The translations under genes were made by a program, and so were the position numbers. A DNA stretch of 64,000 bases, taken from contig CAUJNA010003735.1 of assembly GCA_963377175.1 (NCBI GenBank), forward strand, positions 213,501 through 277,500, in the 5' to 3' direction. The stretch is from Effrenium voratum (taxonomy: Eukaryota > Sar > Dinophyceae > Suessiales > Symbiodiniaceae). Shown one piece after another: positions 1-10,445 of the stretch (position 1 is the stretch's first letter; each line of letters opens with the position of its first letter). The notes under the pieces were generated by a model. The model was not told the DNA's origin. It saw only the letters and a list, made by a program, of their open reading frames with translations, and ran no database searches.

Positions 1-567
1 TATGGAGTTTCCCGATGTTCTATGATACCAAGGGAATCCTTTTCAAAAGTGAGCAAAGCAGCAGACCAAATCTCCCGAGATGCTTTTCACACGTTGGGCG
101 ATGGTTTGTTTTTTGAACACCGCCTCTCAATGCGGCAGTTTTGGGGGTGGCCCCTGCTCAAACCTCATGCGGTTGTCTGGTTTTGTCGGGTGTTTTACAA
201 ACCTCAAATGCAAAGTGGCGGTGGAGTAGGGAACTCTAGCAGATAGGCGAGGTGCAACTTGTGAGGCTTGGCTTAGCAGCCCGTGTTGTCACGTGTTGTG
301 CCCCCAAAACGATGTTTAGGAAGACTTCATGCTCAATTTTTGGCGTCACCTTCTTCAGCTCCATCGGATTTCCATTCATCGGCACCAACTACACTTACAC
401 TTCACCAACCTAAACAAAGGAATCCCTGCTGTGGATGGGCAAAATCCTGCGCCACCGTTCAGAACCCTGGAATGCATGGCATGATTTCAATGATTCCCGT
501 GTACCAACAAACAACGGGTTTAAGCCCTGGTTTTTGAACGGTGCGGTTGGTGGATTTCGATTTCAAC

Positions 568-645
568 CATGCACAGTACATGGTTGTTGTTGGGACACAT
601 GTTACATTTTTGCTTATTGTGGTTTAGGAGTTGAAGTCCCCAGCC
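568..645 (+). repeat. Family C repeat copy
   Basis: Contains CATGGTTGTTGTTGGGACAC and TTTTGCTTATTGTGGTTTAG, in the same order as the other two copies. The left part overlaps the end of a decayed family A element. Confidence 0.5.
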
Positions 646-745
646 ATCCGGTTCCTTAGCTTTTTAACTCTTAAGTCTTTAGTGGGGTTTTCCGTTTTTA
701 TCCCACTAAAAGTTAGTCACTTTCCGCGGGGGATCTGAGGACAGC
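640..745 (+). repeat. Family D repeat copy
   Basis: Paired with the copy at 12,629. Both open with CCAGCCATCCGG, contain an inverted TTTAGTGGG/CCCACTAAA pair and close with GCGGGGGATCTG. The left end abuts a family C copy. Confidence 0.45.
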
Positions 746-784
746 CCTTCCAACGTCCACCAAGCACTTCCCCCTCCCGCTTAG

Positions 785-821
785 GCCGTGGTCACCAGCC
801 AGCTCGGCTTCAAGCCTTCGG
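785..821 (+). CDS. Gene 1 candidate exon: first half of an NHL repeat
   Basis: After an AG acceptor (TTAG|G) the frame reads AVVTSQLGFKPSG, which resembles the start of the later NHL repeats (KLFRPSG, RLLKPSG). A GC dinucleotide follows after one base of the Gly codon. That is the same phase and donor type as the proven-looking junction at 3757/4839. The matching second half (LALD...LYVAD) was not found nearby, so this exon may be a relic or may belong to a missing neighbour. Confidence 0.35.
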
Positions 822-1726
822 GCCGGCTCAGCTCCGGCAGCCGCCCGGAACGTCGTCGTTGCGGAGATTGTTAACCCCGGATTAATCAACCCCTGGTTGA
901 TTTATAGGGGGGTGTCCCCTTTTAGCGGGGATTCAGACCACTTTTGGAGGGAACACGGGCCATTGTGGCAAAGAAGAAGTTCCAGGACCTTTTTTGGGCC
1001 ATCCACTCAGGTGAGCATGGTGTGTCGCGTTGTAGGAATCGGACTCTCGTGAAAGGCTTGCATCGGTGTTTCCTTTGGTTTCCCTTTCAAAGGGGGTATT
1101 GTGAACAACAGACACACCCATGCTGGATTTGGACTCCAACAAAAATGGGCGGATTCCTTTCGGGAACCCACAAAAAGTTGTGCTCCAATTCTGATTCCAG
1201 CACGTGTTTTGAAATGGCCCCGTACCTGCAGCAGGTGCTTGTTTTTTCTTCCTTTGTTTTTTCGGGGCGGGGGGGGGGGGGCGGGGGCACTACTTTCTTC
1301 GGTTCTTCTTTTTTCGGGGTTGGTGAGTACCCAGCCTCCCAAAGTCTGATGGCACCACGCACATTGCCGCCACTGTTTTTCCTCCGTACATGGGAATCCC
1401 AATTTAGTATCACGGCAAAGGCTATTTCCACAGTCATGCGCATGACGATGTGTTGTGCCCAGCTGTACCAGTACTAGAATCCACTTTTTATTTGAGTTTC
1501 GCCCACTAAAAATGGTGGTGAGGAAAGTCGAGAGCCTCTTCGACTTGGCCAGCTTCAACCTCAAACTGCCCAAAATGGTCCTGGCGCGCCATTCCAAGAC
1601 CAATGGCGAGTAATTCCAACCTATTCTTACAGGTACCCCGTACTGCCCGTGAGAAAACCAACCGTTCTTTTCCACCTTTCGGGTCAGCGGTGTGTGTGTG
1701 TGTGTGTGTGGCGAACCGCCTCTCAG
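822..1726. other. Probable intron DNA with one weak coding-like stretch
   Basis: No firm exon. Around 1491-1611 the + strand has an open stretch with amphipathic text (KVESLFDLASFNLKLPK) ending in a stop, but no donor or acceptor gives a phase that fits the exon at 1727. A poly-G tract (about 1266-1284) and a TG microsatellite (1688-1711) are present. Confidence 0.35.
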
Positions 1727-1797
1727 GCCGCGATGAGTACTCCTGGAGCGTGGCGGACGTGTCGCTGACAACTGGAACCAACCTCATTCAGCTCCAG
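1727..1797 (+). CDS. Gene 1 candidate exon, unrecognised beta-rich segment
   Basis: The exon lies between CTCTCAG|G and CAG|GTTCGA. The frame gives DEYSWSVADVSLTTGTNLI, an alternating hydrophobic pattern typical of beta-strands. It ends in phase 0 and the next proposed exon (2786) starts in phase 0. The L-x-x-GTN-x-I motif loosely resembles cadherin-like beta-sandwich segments, but this is only a resemblance. Confidence 0.35.
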
Positions 1798-1974
1798 GTT
1801 CGAAGTTCAAAAGCCTCAGACCTTGGGTGGGCGTTTAAGGGGGGGATGGCACTTGACAGTCAGCTAACCAAAGCGAGTACCATGTGTTCCCGTGGAGGAA
1901 AGTTTGGAGGCTTGGGCTTCACCGGAGTGAACCATGTTTGGAGCGGTTTGGAGCAGGCGACTTACAAGGGCCTA

Positions 1975-2082
1975 CATGGCTGTGGCTCAAAATTAAACAG
2001 GAGGGTTTACGCGGGTTTTGGTCCATGTTTCCACTTACCAGAGTTCCATTTTGGTACCGGTTTTTTGAGCCACACCCACATG
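1975..2082 (+). repeat. Family B2 inverted-repeat element
   Basis: Starts CATGGCTGTGGCTCAAAATT and ends TTTTGAGCCACACCCACATG, imperfect inverted termini. The middle contains TCCACTTACCAGAGTTCCAT, diagnostic of subfamily B2. It lies between the candidate exons at 1,727 and 2,786, so it is intronic if the gene 1 model holds. Confidence 0.6.
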
Positions 2083-2785
2083 ATTGAAATGGGGTACGTA
2101 CTTCAAACACAGATTATGTCATGATAGCGAATGAGGTGTGGCATTGTTTCGCCCTTTGCGCATTGCATTTGTGGGGACCACAAGCACGTTAATCATCCGA
2201 TGCCCGTCTTGTGAGTTGGGGAGGCGAGGCTGGGGCTAAAGTGCTAAAGCAATCGCTTCACCTGGCAGCTCTGCAAAGCCCTTTTGCGCACGCGATGTTA
2301 CCTGTGCGGCACGATTCTGCCCATGCATATCGAATCTTAGTGTGGCCCTGGCATCCTGATCCCAGAGATCCGAACACAAACAGGTATTGAGCAGGTCCAC
2401 CCATCTTGGTCGTGTTGGTACTTGCTAAGAACTCGTGTATGACATAGTGTTTGACACATGCAGTGTTGTGCCTGTCGTGGTTTGGTGCTGATTTGCTTGA
2501 ATGCATCACTGTCTACAACCGAAGAATCAACATTGGTCTGCCGCGCGCGGAGCATTCACGAATTTCATCCGGCACTGATCCCGTGCAGCAATCACTGCCA
2601 ATGGATGGCTCAAGTCAGCCACGATCAATGTAGAATGCTTGTTGACTGTTCGATGGAGTTTGAAGGAAGCTAATTGTTCGTGGCATGCAGTTTTACCAAA
2701 ATGCTTGGGAGAAAAACAACAAACATGTAAATTAGATGCCCACTGAAGGGTCAAATTCCCAATCCCGACCATCTTTTTCGGGCAG

Positions 2786-2855
2786 TCGGAGCCAGTGGAT
2801 GGCGTGGCGCAGGTGACGGGCCACTGGGGCCCCAAGATAGACCTTCTGCAGCTTG
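2786..2855 (+). CDS. Gene 1 exon leading into an NHL linker
   Basis: The exon follows GGCAG|T and reads SEPVDGVAQVTGHWGPK then IDLLQL. It ends after one base of a codon, and the next bases are GA. Joining it to 3022 completes an Ala codon and gives DLLQL-AITTVAGTG, a standard NHL inter-repeat linker (strand end plus TVAGTG). The fit of phase and motif supports a GA donor here. Confidence 0.5.
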
Positions 2856-3021
2856 GACGCAAGAGCCGGAAGATGATGGTTGTATAGTGCTTGAACACAA
2901 GTTTTGGGGACCCAAAACGTGATTTTCTTGTTGGCGTCCCTCTAAACCAGGGTGAAAAGGGTACCCTCCGTGTTTGAACACTTTTTCGCCTCGGCAAGGT
3001 ACGTGTTGCCGCCCCTGCCAG

Positions 3022-3074
3022 CCATCACCACTGTGGCGGGCACTGGCACTGGGGCTCTGCCTGCGGTGGAGGAT
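3022..3074 (+). CDS. Gene 1 exon: NHL linker ITTVAGTGTG
   Basis: The exon starts after CTGCCAG and ends at GAT|GTAAGC, a consensus GT donor. It reads ITTVAGTGTGALPAVED, the Gly-rich TVAGTG linker found between NHL repeats. It is phase 0 at its 3' end and continues cleanly into 3718. Confidence 0.65.
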
Positions 3075-3717
3075 GTAAGCACAGAGCCCTGGCTGCAACC
3101 AGCGCCCGTTTTCGTTTTGGCACGACCAAATGCAACTCTCACAGATGGTGCCGCGTGCCCGTTTTTTGTTTTGTTTTTTTCTCCGGGGAATCCCAGGTTC
3201 TTTTGGAAAGGTGCCCCTTCAACATGCACCAAACTCAACCCCATAAATAGGGTTCTGCCTTTGTTCTGAAGGGTAAAAGAGCCAAGTTCAATCAAAAACG
3301 GTTTTCCCCCTTTGATTTGGATGGGTTTTATTCAGATGGAAGATGAAGCTCCTTCAACATCAACCAATTCCATTCCAAACAGATGCTCCCCTTTTGTTTG
3401 GATGATGGAAAACTCTGCCCAACCAGAAGGTGTGCTGTTTGCAGCCCCGCAAAGGAATCGCAAGGGCACGAGTCAATCCTTTTCGGGGGTTCCGTGCCCT
3501 ACTCGGGTTACATCCCGTTGCGCTCAGTGGTTCGTAACTCCCATTGAACCCCAAGTCAACCAACATGTAAACCATGAACAGTAGATGACTGGCACTCCCC
3601 AATTGGGGCTTGATTGGGGCTTCATACATTTATGGGCATGGGTCAATAAAAAGAAAACAAAACAGAAAAACGCAGGAGTTGGTCCTTCCATGCAACCCAT
3701 TTTGGGGACCTCGCCAG

Positions 3718-3757
3718 GACCAGACAGCCACCGCCTCGAACCTGCGCACGCCCACAG
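3718..3757 (+). CDS. Gene 1 exon: start of NHL repeat (NLRTPTG)
   Basis: This 40-nt exon lies between CGCCAG|G and ACAG|GCGATC. It reads DQTATASNLRTPTG, matching the usual A-x-L-x-x-P-x-G opening of an NHL repeat. Joining at the GC donor to 4839 restores TPTG-LALD exactly, completing a GGT Gly codon. Using a GT donor here would break the repeat. Confidence 0.65.
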
Positions 3758-4838
3758 GCGATCCCGCTTGGGTTGTTGGGCTCGGGGATGACCAAAATGC
3801 GTCGCTTGTCCTTGGCATGTCGTTTTCCTTTGCTTTTTGGTGTTTGGCACATTTGTGTTGAGTTGCACAGTTCCCGACTTTGCATCTGCTTGACGCGGTC
3901 ATTTTCACTGCTGTCAGCGCGCGATTAGTACCCCCCCCGATCAAAGGTTTCCCCTTTTCCCTCCCAGATTCCCACCAATTGCCCAAACCACCCTACTCAA
4001 TGTATTTTCGCGTCTCCTCAAAACCCCCCCCTGATTAAAGGCATCTATCCCCCTGCAGCCCCGAAGCCAGAACAACCTGCCAGAAAAGGGGCTTTACTTT
4101 TTGCTTAGTATTTGCTTAGCCTGTCCGCAAACCCACCAATACTAAGTCACTGTTGAACCCCTCAAGTTTTCCCCAAAAATGTTCTTCCCAAAAATGTGTG
4201 TGTGTGTGGTTTCTTTTTTCAACTAAATGTTGTTTGAAATGACAAGATGTTCAAGCTCGCAAAGGGGACCTCCCTTAGAGGCCAGCCCCCCCTCATTAAC
4301 AGAAAACCCCTCGCGATCAATCAGGGCTCTTTTGGGCTCAAACCCAAAGAAAACTGCTGTTACGGACGAGGACCGAAGGGGCTCCAGATTAATCAGAGGG
4401 GGGTCCTCCAAAAAAAATGCTCAGTTTTTGGGGACTTGTCCACACCTTGTCGACCATGTGCTTGTGCCACGCAAATCTCTCGCCTCTTTTCTAGGCGTAC
4501 CTCCCCCATTCGTTCCAGGGATCCTTCTTTCTAGAAAACTTCCAGAGATCCGGGAAGACGGCGATCGGCTTTCGAAAAGAGCGATGGTTGAAAAGAATGG
4601 ACAAGGAAACAACCCTTAGAACGGTGCATCTAATTTTTGTTGGGGCCCCGGTTTTGTCGAGTTTCCAAAGGCGACAAATTGTTGCTCCATACATTGCCCA
4701 TTTGAAACAACCCCTAGACAACCCCCCACATTCTTTGTTACATTGCCCTTCTACGAGCCATCTTGGTGCAATGCAACTCCAAAGATATTTTCCGAGATGA
4801 ACAAAAATGCCGCGGCCTTCAAGCCTTCGCGGCGGCAG

Positions 4839-4964
4839 GTCTGGCGCTGGACGCCTCCGCGCAGCTGCTCTACATCGCGGACACCGAAAACGGCCGGGTG
4901 CGGCGGCTGGATTTGGGCGCCGGCACCATCCGGACCGGAAGCGGCCTGTGGGGAAGCGGAAGAG
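4839..4964 (+). CDS. Gene 1 exon: NHL repeat core
   Basis: Reads LALDASAQLLYIADTENGR followed by VRRLDLGAGTIRT, the strongest NHL signature in the window. The acceptor is GGCAG|GT. The donor is AGAG|GTGGGT in phase 1, which fits an acceptor at 7358 (AAAG|TG). A family B1 inverted-repeat element begins within about 5 bp of the donor. Confidence 0.8.
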
Positions 4965-4968
4965 GTGG

Positions 4969-5091
4969 GTGTGGTTGTCAAAACCAATGGGATCCCATGT
5001 TGGGGTAGGTGAATTCACCACCCATTTCAGAATCTATTTTAGTGGGGATTGGGATGTTCACTGGGGGTACGGGCTTTTGACCCATGGCCAG
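4969..5091 (+). repeat. Family B1 short inverted-repeat element
   Basis: Begins GTGTGGTTGTCAAAACC and ends GACCCATGGCCAG, imperfect terminal inverted repeats. It carries the perfect palindrome GGTGAATTCACC and the shared body GTGGGGATTGGGATGTTCAC. Copies occur at 25,688, 33,079 and (inverted) 62,457. Confidence 0.65.
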
Positions 5092-7358
5092 GTGGGGGGC
5101 TCTTCCTGTGGCAGAGTGGAAATCATAGCCAGGCCCTCATGACTTCCACATGAGGTGGGGATGGGTATTTGACTTGCGGGGCTAACTTTTGGGCACTCAC
5201 GAAGTGAGTAGTGGTGGTAATTATGATGAGGGGGCAAATGATCAATAGCAATCTTCTCCGAGCTTGACGTCGTCCACTCAGAATTATCCCTAGTAATCCT
5301 GGTGCAGGTTTATTGGAGGTGGTGCGAGGTTTGTCACGACGCCTAAATATTGCAAGTAGGGGAGCAAGGGGAGCCCTTGATTTTACTGCAATTCATCCCT
5401 TGCTCTTTTTGGGTGGGTGTCGTCTTTGACAGTGTTCATTTCCACATTCGCCACTGAGCACCAGCAAGTTGTTGGCGGTTTCCCTTAGCCAGGTTCCACC
5501 TTGGTTCTAGACCCAGTTTCTGTGAACCAAAAGACAGCGAGGGAGAGGTCGCGGGTTGGGTGAGGACCCCTCAAATGACATATAATTCGGCATGTTTGGG
5601 ATTCAAATATCTTCAAACAGTACGGACTGAAATCAAATCATGTCTGATGATTTGTTGGATACCAGCCCTGAGGTGGAAGACGGAGGATCTTCATTTGGTT
5701 TCAAGCCTGACTTTTTCCTGGCCCTCAAACGGCTGATTCTTAACATGCGGTTCCCCTAGTTTCGCTTTGGTTTCCCATAAAATAGGGTCCACCATTTGAA
5801 ATTCGAAATGACCATGGGTAACTTCCCCGCTTGGAAGGTTGTCTTTGTCTATGGTTTTGCCCAATGGGCATCCCTTGCAAAGGACCTTTTGACCAGCCTC
5901 CAAATCTCGAATTCCCCATTGCCCTCTTTTAAGGGAAGGAAGTGTGGCAAGAAATCTTTGCAGAGATCCGTAGGTGGACACAGGTGGGTTTGTTCTGAAA
6001 AGTGGGCGGTTTCCTGTGGGCGTCCCTTTGCAACAATCCAAAACCCTCGAAAAAGACACCCAGGCGTTCGAGTGAGTTGGACACCCCCACTGTGAGGACA
6101 ATTGCTGGTGGCGCCACTACTGATGAGGCCGCGCAATTTCTTTGCGCCGTTCGTTCCTATTCGAGTTGTGTGTGTGTGGTTTGGTTGAGGGTTTCCACTT
6201 TCCGTGGGTTTGAAAGGGAAAGGAGAGGGAGCCCGGCATAGTCCTGAGATGATGCAAGTTTCAAGCAAGGCACCCACCAGCAATGGGGTTCCTCGAATCT
6301 TGGTTGACCTTGGGCTCAGAGGCAAGGCCCTCGGCAGGGTCCTACAGCGACTCCCAAGTGGCCAGGGCTTTCTTTGGATTTCCGAAGTCATCCAAGGGCT
6401 TTCTGGGTCTCGACTCACCCAAATCAGCCAGGGTTCTCAAAATCCGTTTGGAGGGACTTTCGTTTCCAACATTCTTCGAGGGGTGATTTGCGAGGGTCAC
6501 TTCAGCAGGTGTTGTCCAAGTTTTTGAGATACCCAAATGACCATGGTGTTTAGCAAATGACGATTTATTTGTATGACTCATATATCTACAGGGGTCCAAA
6601 AGTGTCGCAAGAGCCCTCATACATCCAGCTGAGACTTTCAGGCTGTATTTGCACGCAAAGAACACCTGACCCCTTGGGCGGTATTGCCTTAGGGAATCCC
6701 CAAAAGGTGTCCATTGCCCACTTACGTTGGGGATGTATGTTTTGGGAGTTGTTACCTAATACCCTTTTCAGGGTTGGTTTGAAGGGATAAACCCACTCTT
6801 TGCGGGTGTCCATATTTTTGAGCCAACCGCAAACTGAGGCAATGTGGAGGCTTGAGACTTTGATCTCAACTCAGCAGCTGCTTTTCATGACGACCTCCAA
6901 CAGATTTGTTCTAGGGATGTCCCATTCGTCCCACCCCTTTTCAACAACCTGCCCTTGTCCTTGGATTTTGTTCGGGATGCCTGGGCTCCTGGGCAGAAGT
7001 CGCCCCTGCGGCTATATGAGCTCCTGGTCCCAATGGAAGCGCACAGAACCCTGTTGGGACAACCAGCCAAGCCACCCAACCCAACCCAAACCAACCGACC
7101 GACCAACCAACGAACCACTGCTTTCCTTTTGGGGACCCATTTTCCTGTGCCCCATGCCGCATGAGGCAAGTAAAGCCTTCAGACTTGCAACTCGGAAGAG
7201 ATCATAATGACCATTTGATCGCTTCGTGTGGTTGGAAATGGATGGGCTCCACTGGTTTTTACCTGCCCGGTTTTTCAGGTTCCACTGATTTTTACCTGGG
7301 TTGTACGCCATATTTACCAGAAGAACCCCGCGATTTTTCATCCAAAGGCAACCCAAAG
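5092..7358. other. Intron of gene 1, no further exon seen
   Basis: Long G/T-rich non-coding stretch on the + strand. It contains palindromic GGTTTCC/GGAAACC-type words and short direct repeats, but no Cys-rich or NHL-like reading frame flanked by splice-like sites. Confidence 0.5.
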
Positions 7359-7443
7359 TGAGTGGCTTTCAGGTGAGCGACGGCCTGGATGCTGCCAGCA
7401 GCAAGCTCTTCCGCCCTAGCGGCCTGGCGCTGGACACCGCCAG
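7359..7443 (+). CDS. Gene 1 exon: first half of NHL repeat
   Basis: Reads DAASSKLFRPSGLALDTA. The 5' border is either 7359 (AAAG|TG, phase 1, matching the GT donor at 4964) or 7373 (TTCAG|G). The 3' border is GCCAG|GCCAGG, a GC donor in phase 2. Joining to 8640 makes DTA-R-GFLYVSD, a complete repeat. A GCCAGG hexamer is present at both ends of the following intron. Confidence 0.7.
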
Positions 7444-8639
7444 GCCAGGTCGATCTGCTCGGATTCGGAGGGACCTGGGTGGACCCGCCCCTTTTTCGGG
7501 TAGACGATAGCCTGGCAGTGCACGGCTGTTTGCCCAAATATGGAGCAGGTAAACGAGCCACACCCCTTGGCAAAAGATCTAAATCCGAAGTTTAAACTAG
7601 GTCCCGCAGCTAGGTGCCCTTTTACCGTTGCTTTTTGGGGGGAGATTCGTTCCCCTACTAAAATAGACTACAGAAAAAAGTTGGTACCCTTATTCTAACC
7701 TCTCTACTGGAGGACCTAGGGTGTTTTTTCCCACTAAGAAGGACACATTTGCAGATTGCGCGTGTGAATGTGCTTGTGATGTGTGCTAGCGTATATTTGT
7801 TGTGAATGTGATTGTGTATCTGTGAATGTGTGCTTCTGCAATCGCGTGAGTGAGTGTTCCTGTGTTTGCGCGCTCGTTTGTTTTGCCCGTCCGCGTGTTT
7901 TGCGCGCTTGTGTATTTATTGTGTATCACTGGTGTATATATATATATATACACGTACAAAATCCAAGTAGCGTATGACACGCACGATCTTCTGTGCAGGT
8001 GCATGCACGCTTGTGTTTCCATGTCAAAGGTTTGTTTGTTTCTTTGTTTGTTTGCTTCTTTCCTTATTCCTGTCTTTCTTTTTTTGGGTGAGTGTGTTTG
8101 TGATTTCGTGTATGTGTGTGTATGTGTTTGGTGTGCCTGCGTGGCCTGCGTGCCCAAGTGTTTTTTGTATGTTTGCCTGTGTGTTTGTGTGCCTGTGCAT
8201 CCGTGTGTTTGTGTTTGCGGGTGTTTGCGGGTGCATGCGTTGCGTGTTTGTCTAAGCACATCTTTCAGAAATGGTTTCTGCCAAATGTATGTCACACACA
8301 GGCCATCTTTACCGATTTCACAGGCTGCCCGCTTCCGTTCATTTAGAGGGTCTCTCAAGGTACCCCTGCCCTAACATGCTTGGCTGTCTTTTGCTTCCCT
8401 TCAGTATCTCCCAAAGGGGGGTCCACCATTTTGAGACCTCATTTGTTGGTCACTCAACTGGCCATGAACTTAAACAAGGAACCTCCTGGAAAGTGGTGGA
8501 CAGAACCCCCCCACCTTTCTCATGTCCACCATTTGGGGTCCCTAAGAAAATTAATTAATTGCCTCAGGCGGTCCGTTTGTATATGTTCCGTTTTTTTTTA
8601 TCCCCCCCCCCTTTTTTTTCTTTTTTTCCCCGGTGCCAG
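7444..8639. other. GC-donor intron rich in TG simple repeats
   Basis: Intron splitting an NHL repeat. Roughly 7750-8260 is a degenerate TGTGTTTG-type repeat on the + strand with a short TA run near 7936. Near the acceptor there is a C/T tract (about 8595-8630), a typical polypyrimidine tract. Confidence 0.6.
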
Positions 8640-8716
8640 GGGCTTTCTCTATGTGAGCGACTTCCACCAGAACCGGCTCCGACGGGTTGACTTGGGCTCC
8701 AATGCTCTCACTGGAG
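8640..8716 (+). CDS. Gene 1 exon: second half of NHL repeat
   Basis: Follows a strong pyrimidine tract and GTGCCAG. Reads GFLYVSDFHQNRLRRVDLG, then SNALTG. It ends GGAG|GCGGGG, a GC donor. Joining to 9720 (GGAG|GCACGG) gives NALTG-GTVTTVTGTA in frame; a GGAGGC hexamer flanks the intron on both sides. Confidence 0.8.
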
Positions 8717-9719
8717 GCGGGGCCGGCCATCCGTGGGGCATGACATCGGAGACAAATATGCCCCATTTGGGCTGGCCGAGGCACAAAACCCGGATATGAA
8801 ATCGGATGGCCGGAAATGACTGTTGGTTTTGGAGCGCAAGAGATCAAACCATAGGTTTGCTTGATTGGGTACTAGCGGAAGCCATCTGTTTTCCAAAAGG
8901 ACATGTTGGAGACGGTTTTTTGCGGATCGAGCATGGCATTTGTCTTCTTCGGACCAGAGGCCTGGTTTGCCCTGGGAGCACAGGGGCACATTACGAAAGT
9001 GGCTGAACCAGACAAGGAGATGAAGTTCAACTACAAGGGTCCCTTGCGCAGACCGCGTCCCACCTTGCACGGGCCGAACAGTTTGATGACGCATGGTCAG
9101 GGGAGCAACACCAACTGGGAGGCGCAGGCTCACACCATTTCTTCCATTTGGTTGAGAATATTTGTTATGTTCCCCTGTTTGTTTTAAGGGAATCTACTAC
9201 TAGTGGAAATATGTTTATTTGTCCCAGGGGACTTTAACTAATGGAGGACTTTGTTTGCCTTTGCATTTTTGTTCAAACCCTGTTTGGTTTTCAGTCACGG
9301 AGAGAGAGATTCGGGTGGGGAGCTGTTAAAAAACAGGCATCAGTTTGTTTGCTCCCCCGGTGCCCAGCCGAACCATGCAGCGCTTGTATTGTGTTCATTT
9401 CATGCGAAATGGCAGCTGGAACCAGTTGGTACATACTTGAAGCCCTCACTTTTCTCGCCAGCTTACTTCATTTTTTGCTGGCTTAAGACTCGAGAGCCGA
9501 GAACCAACATGAAGGCAGTCGGACGTGCATGCGCACGATTCCTGTTTTTATACGTGCTTTATTTATTGATTGATTGATTTATTTATTTATTTTATTTGTT
9601 TATATATATATATATGTATTCGGTTCTTTTTTTTTTTTGGGGGGGGGGGTGTTTTTTTGGGCCGGTATTTGCATGCGGACGTCTTTTTGCCCCCTGTTGG
9701 GTTGGGGAAGCCATCGGAG

Positions 9720-9808
9720 GCACGGTGACCACGGTGACGGGCACCGCCTTGGGCGCCGGCTTCGAGCACCGGCTGCTGAAGCCCTCGGGGCTCCTACTGG
9801 ATACCACG
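9720..9808 (+). CDS. Gene 1 exon: linker and first half of NHL repeat
   Basis: Reads GTVTTVTGTALGAGF, then LLKPSGLLLDTT: the inter-repeat linker and the opening of the next NHL repeat. It ends at ACG|GCGCCG. Only this GC donor in phase 0 gives the correct four-residue spacing to LLYVAD in the next exon; the GT two bases later would shift the frame. Confidence 0.75.
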
Positions 9809-10244
9809 GCGCCGTAGTTGGCACGGGCGTGGGTCAATGTGATTTTGTTTAGTTGTGATATATATATATATATAGTTATTTATTATTGTTTTTATTACTA
9901 GTATTATTAGTGTCATTATGATTCGTATGATTGTTATTATTATTATTATGTTTATTATTATTCTTATTGTTATTATTATTATTATTAGTAGTATTATTAT
10001 TATTATTTTGTGGTTTGTGGGCTGGGTGGAATTTCTCTCTGTGTGTGTGTGTGTTTGGAGGCTTTCCTTTTGGATTCCCTTTGCACAAAGCAAAGTTCTC
10101 GTAAACCCACCCTGAACACTCTTGAGCTCGCCTTGAACCAGCCACAAGCTATGTTTACGCATGTTAAAGTCCCCATTGTGCAAACGAAGTCCTGCTGGTT
10201 TCCTTTTAAAGGGGTTCTCGTTGTGACCCCTCCTGAAATCCGAG
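9809..10244. other. GC-donor intron with ATT microsatellite
   Basis: Holds a TA run (about 9858-9874) and an irregular ATT/ATG trinucleotide tract (about 9880-10010). Nothing coding is seen. Confidence 0.6.
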
Positions 10245-10367
10245 TCGGACCTGCTCTACGTGGCGGACTCCGGGCACGCCCGACTGCGCATAGTGGACCC
10301 CACCACGACAACTTGCGGCGCCGAGCTGCCGACCTTCGCCACGAAGCAGTTCTGCCGCACGGCGGAA
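10245..10367 (+). CDS. Gene 1 exon: NHL repeat second half plus Cys-containing tail
   Basis: Reads SDLLYVADSGHARLRIVD, then a stretch with two Cys (TTTTCGAEL and KQFCRTAE). It starts after CCGAG and ends at GAA|GTGCGT, a GT donor in phase 0. A longer version running to CTGG|GTGAGT (10443) is also open and cannot be excluded. The Cys residues mark the change from propeller to the insert carried by the exon at 16,927. Confidence 0.75.
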
Positions 10368-10445
10368 GTGCGTTTTGTTTTTGTTCGAGGGAAGGAAGCC
10401 GTGGATTTATGCATGTGCCAAAGTCAGGCCCCCACCAATGCTGGG

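Larger units (their letters stand above)
1..784. other. Non-coding stretch with degraded repeats
   Basis: No convincing exon is seen. The stretch holds a decayed family A inverted-repeat element (about 427-583), a family C copy (about 568-645) and the start of a family D copy (about 640-745). It is G/T-rich on the + strand like the rest of the left half and is probably intron or 5' spacer of gene 1. Confidence 0.5.

Noticed and set aside
1007..1771. 254-codon - strand frame and overlapping + frame at 944-1477
   Set aside because: The reading crosses a G-tract and a TG microsatellite, has no conserved motif, and lies in what appears to be gene 1 intron DNA.
2590..2620. Dinoflagellate spliced-leader relic (ATGGCTCAAG)
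   Set aside because: Only ten bases of the leader match and there is no adjoining coding start; chance is likely.
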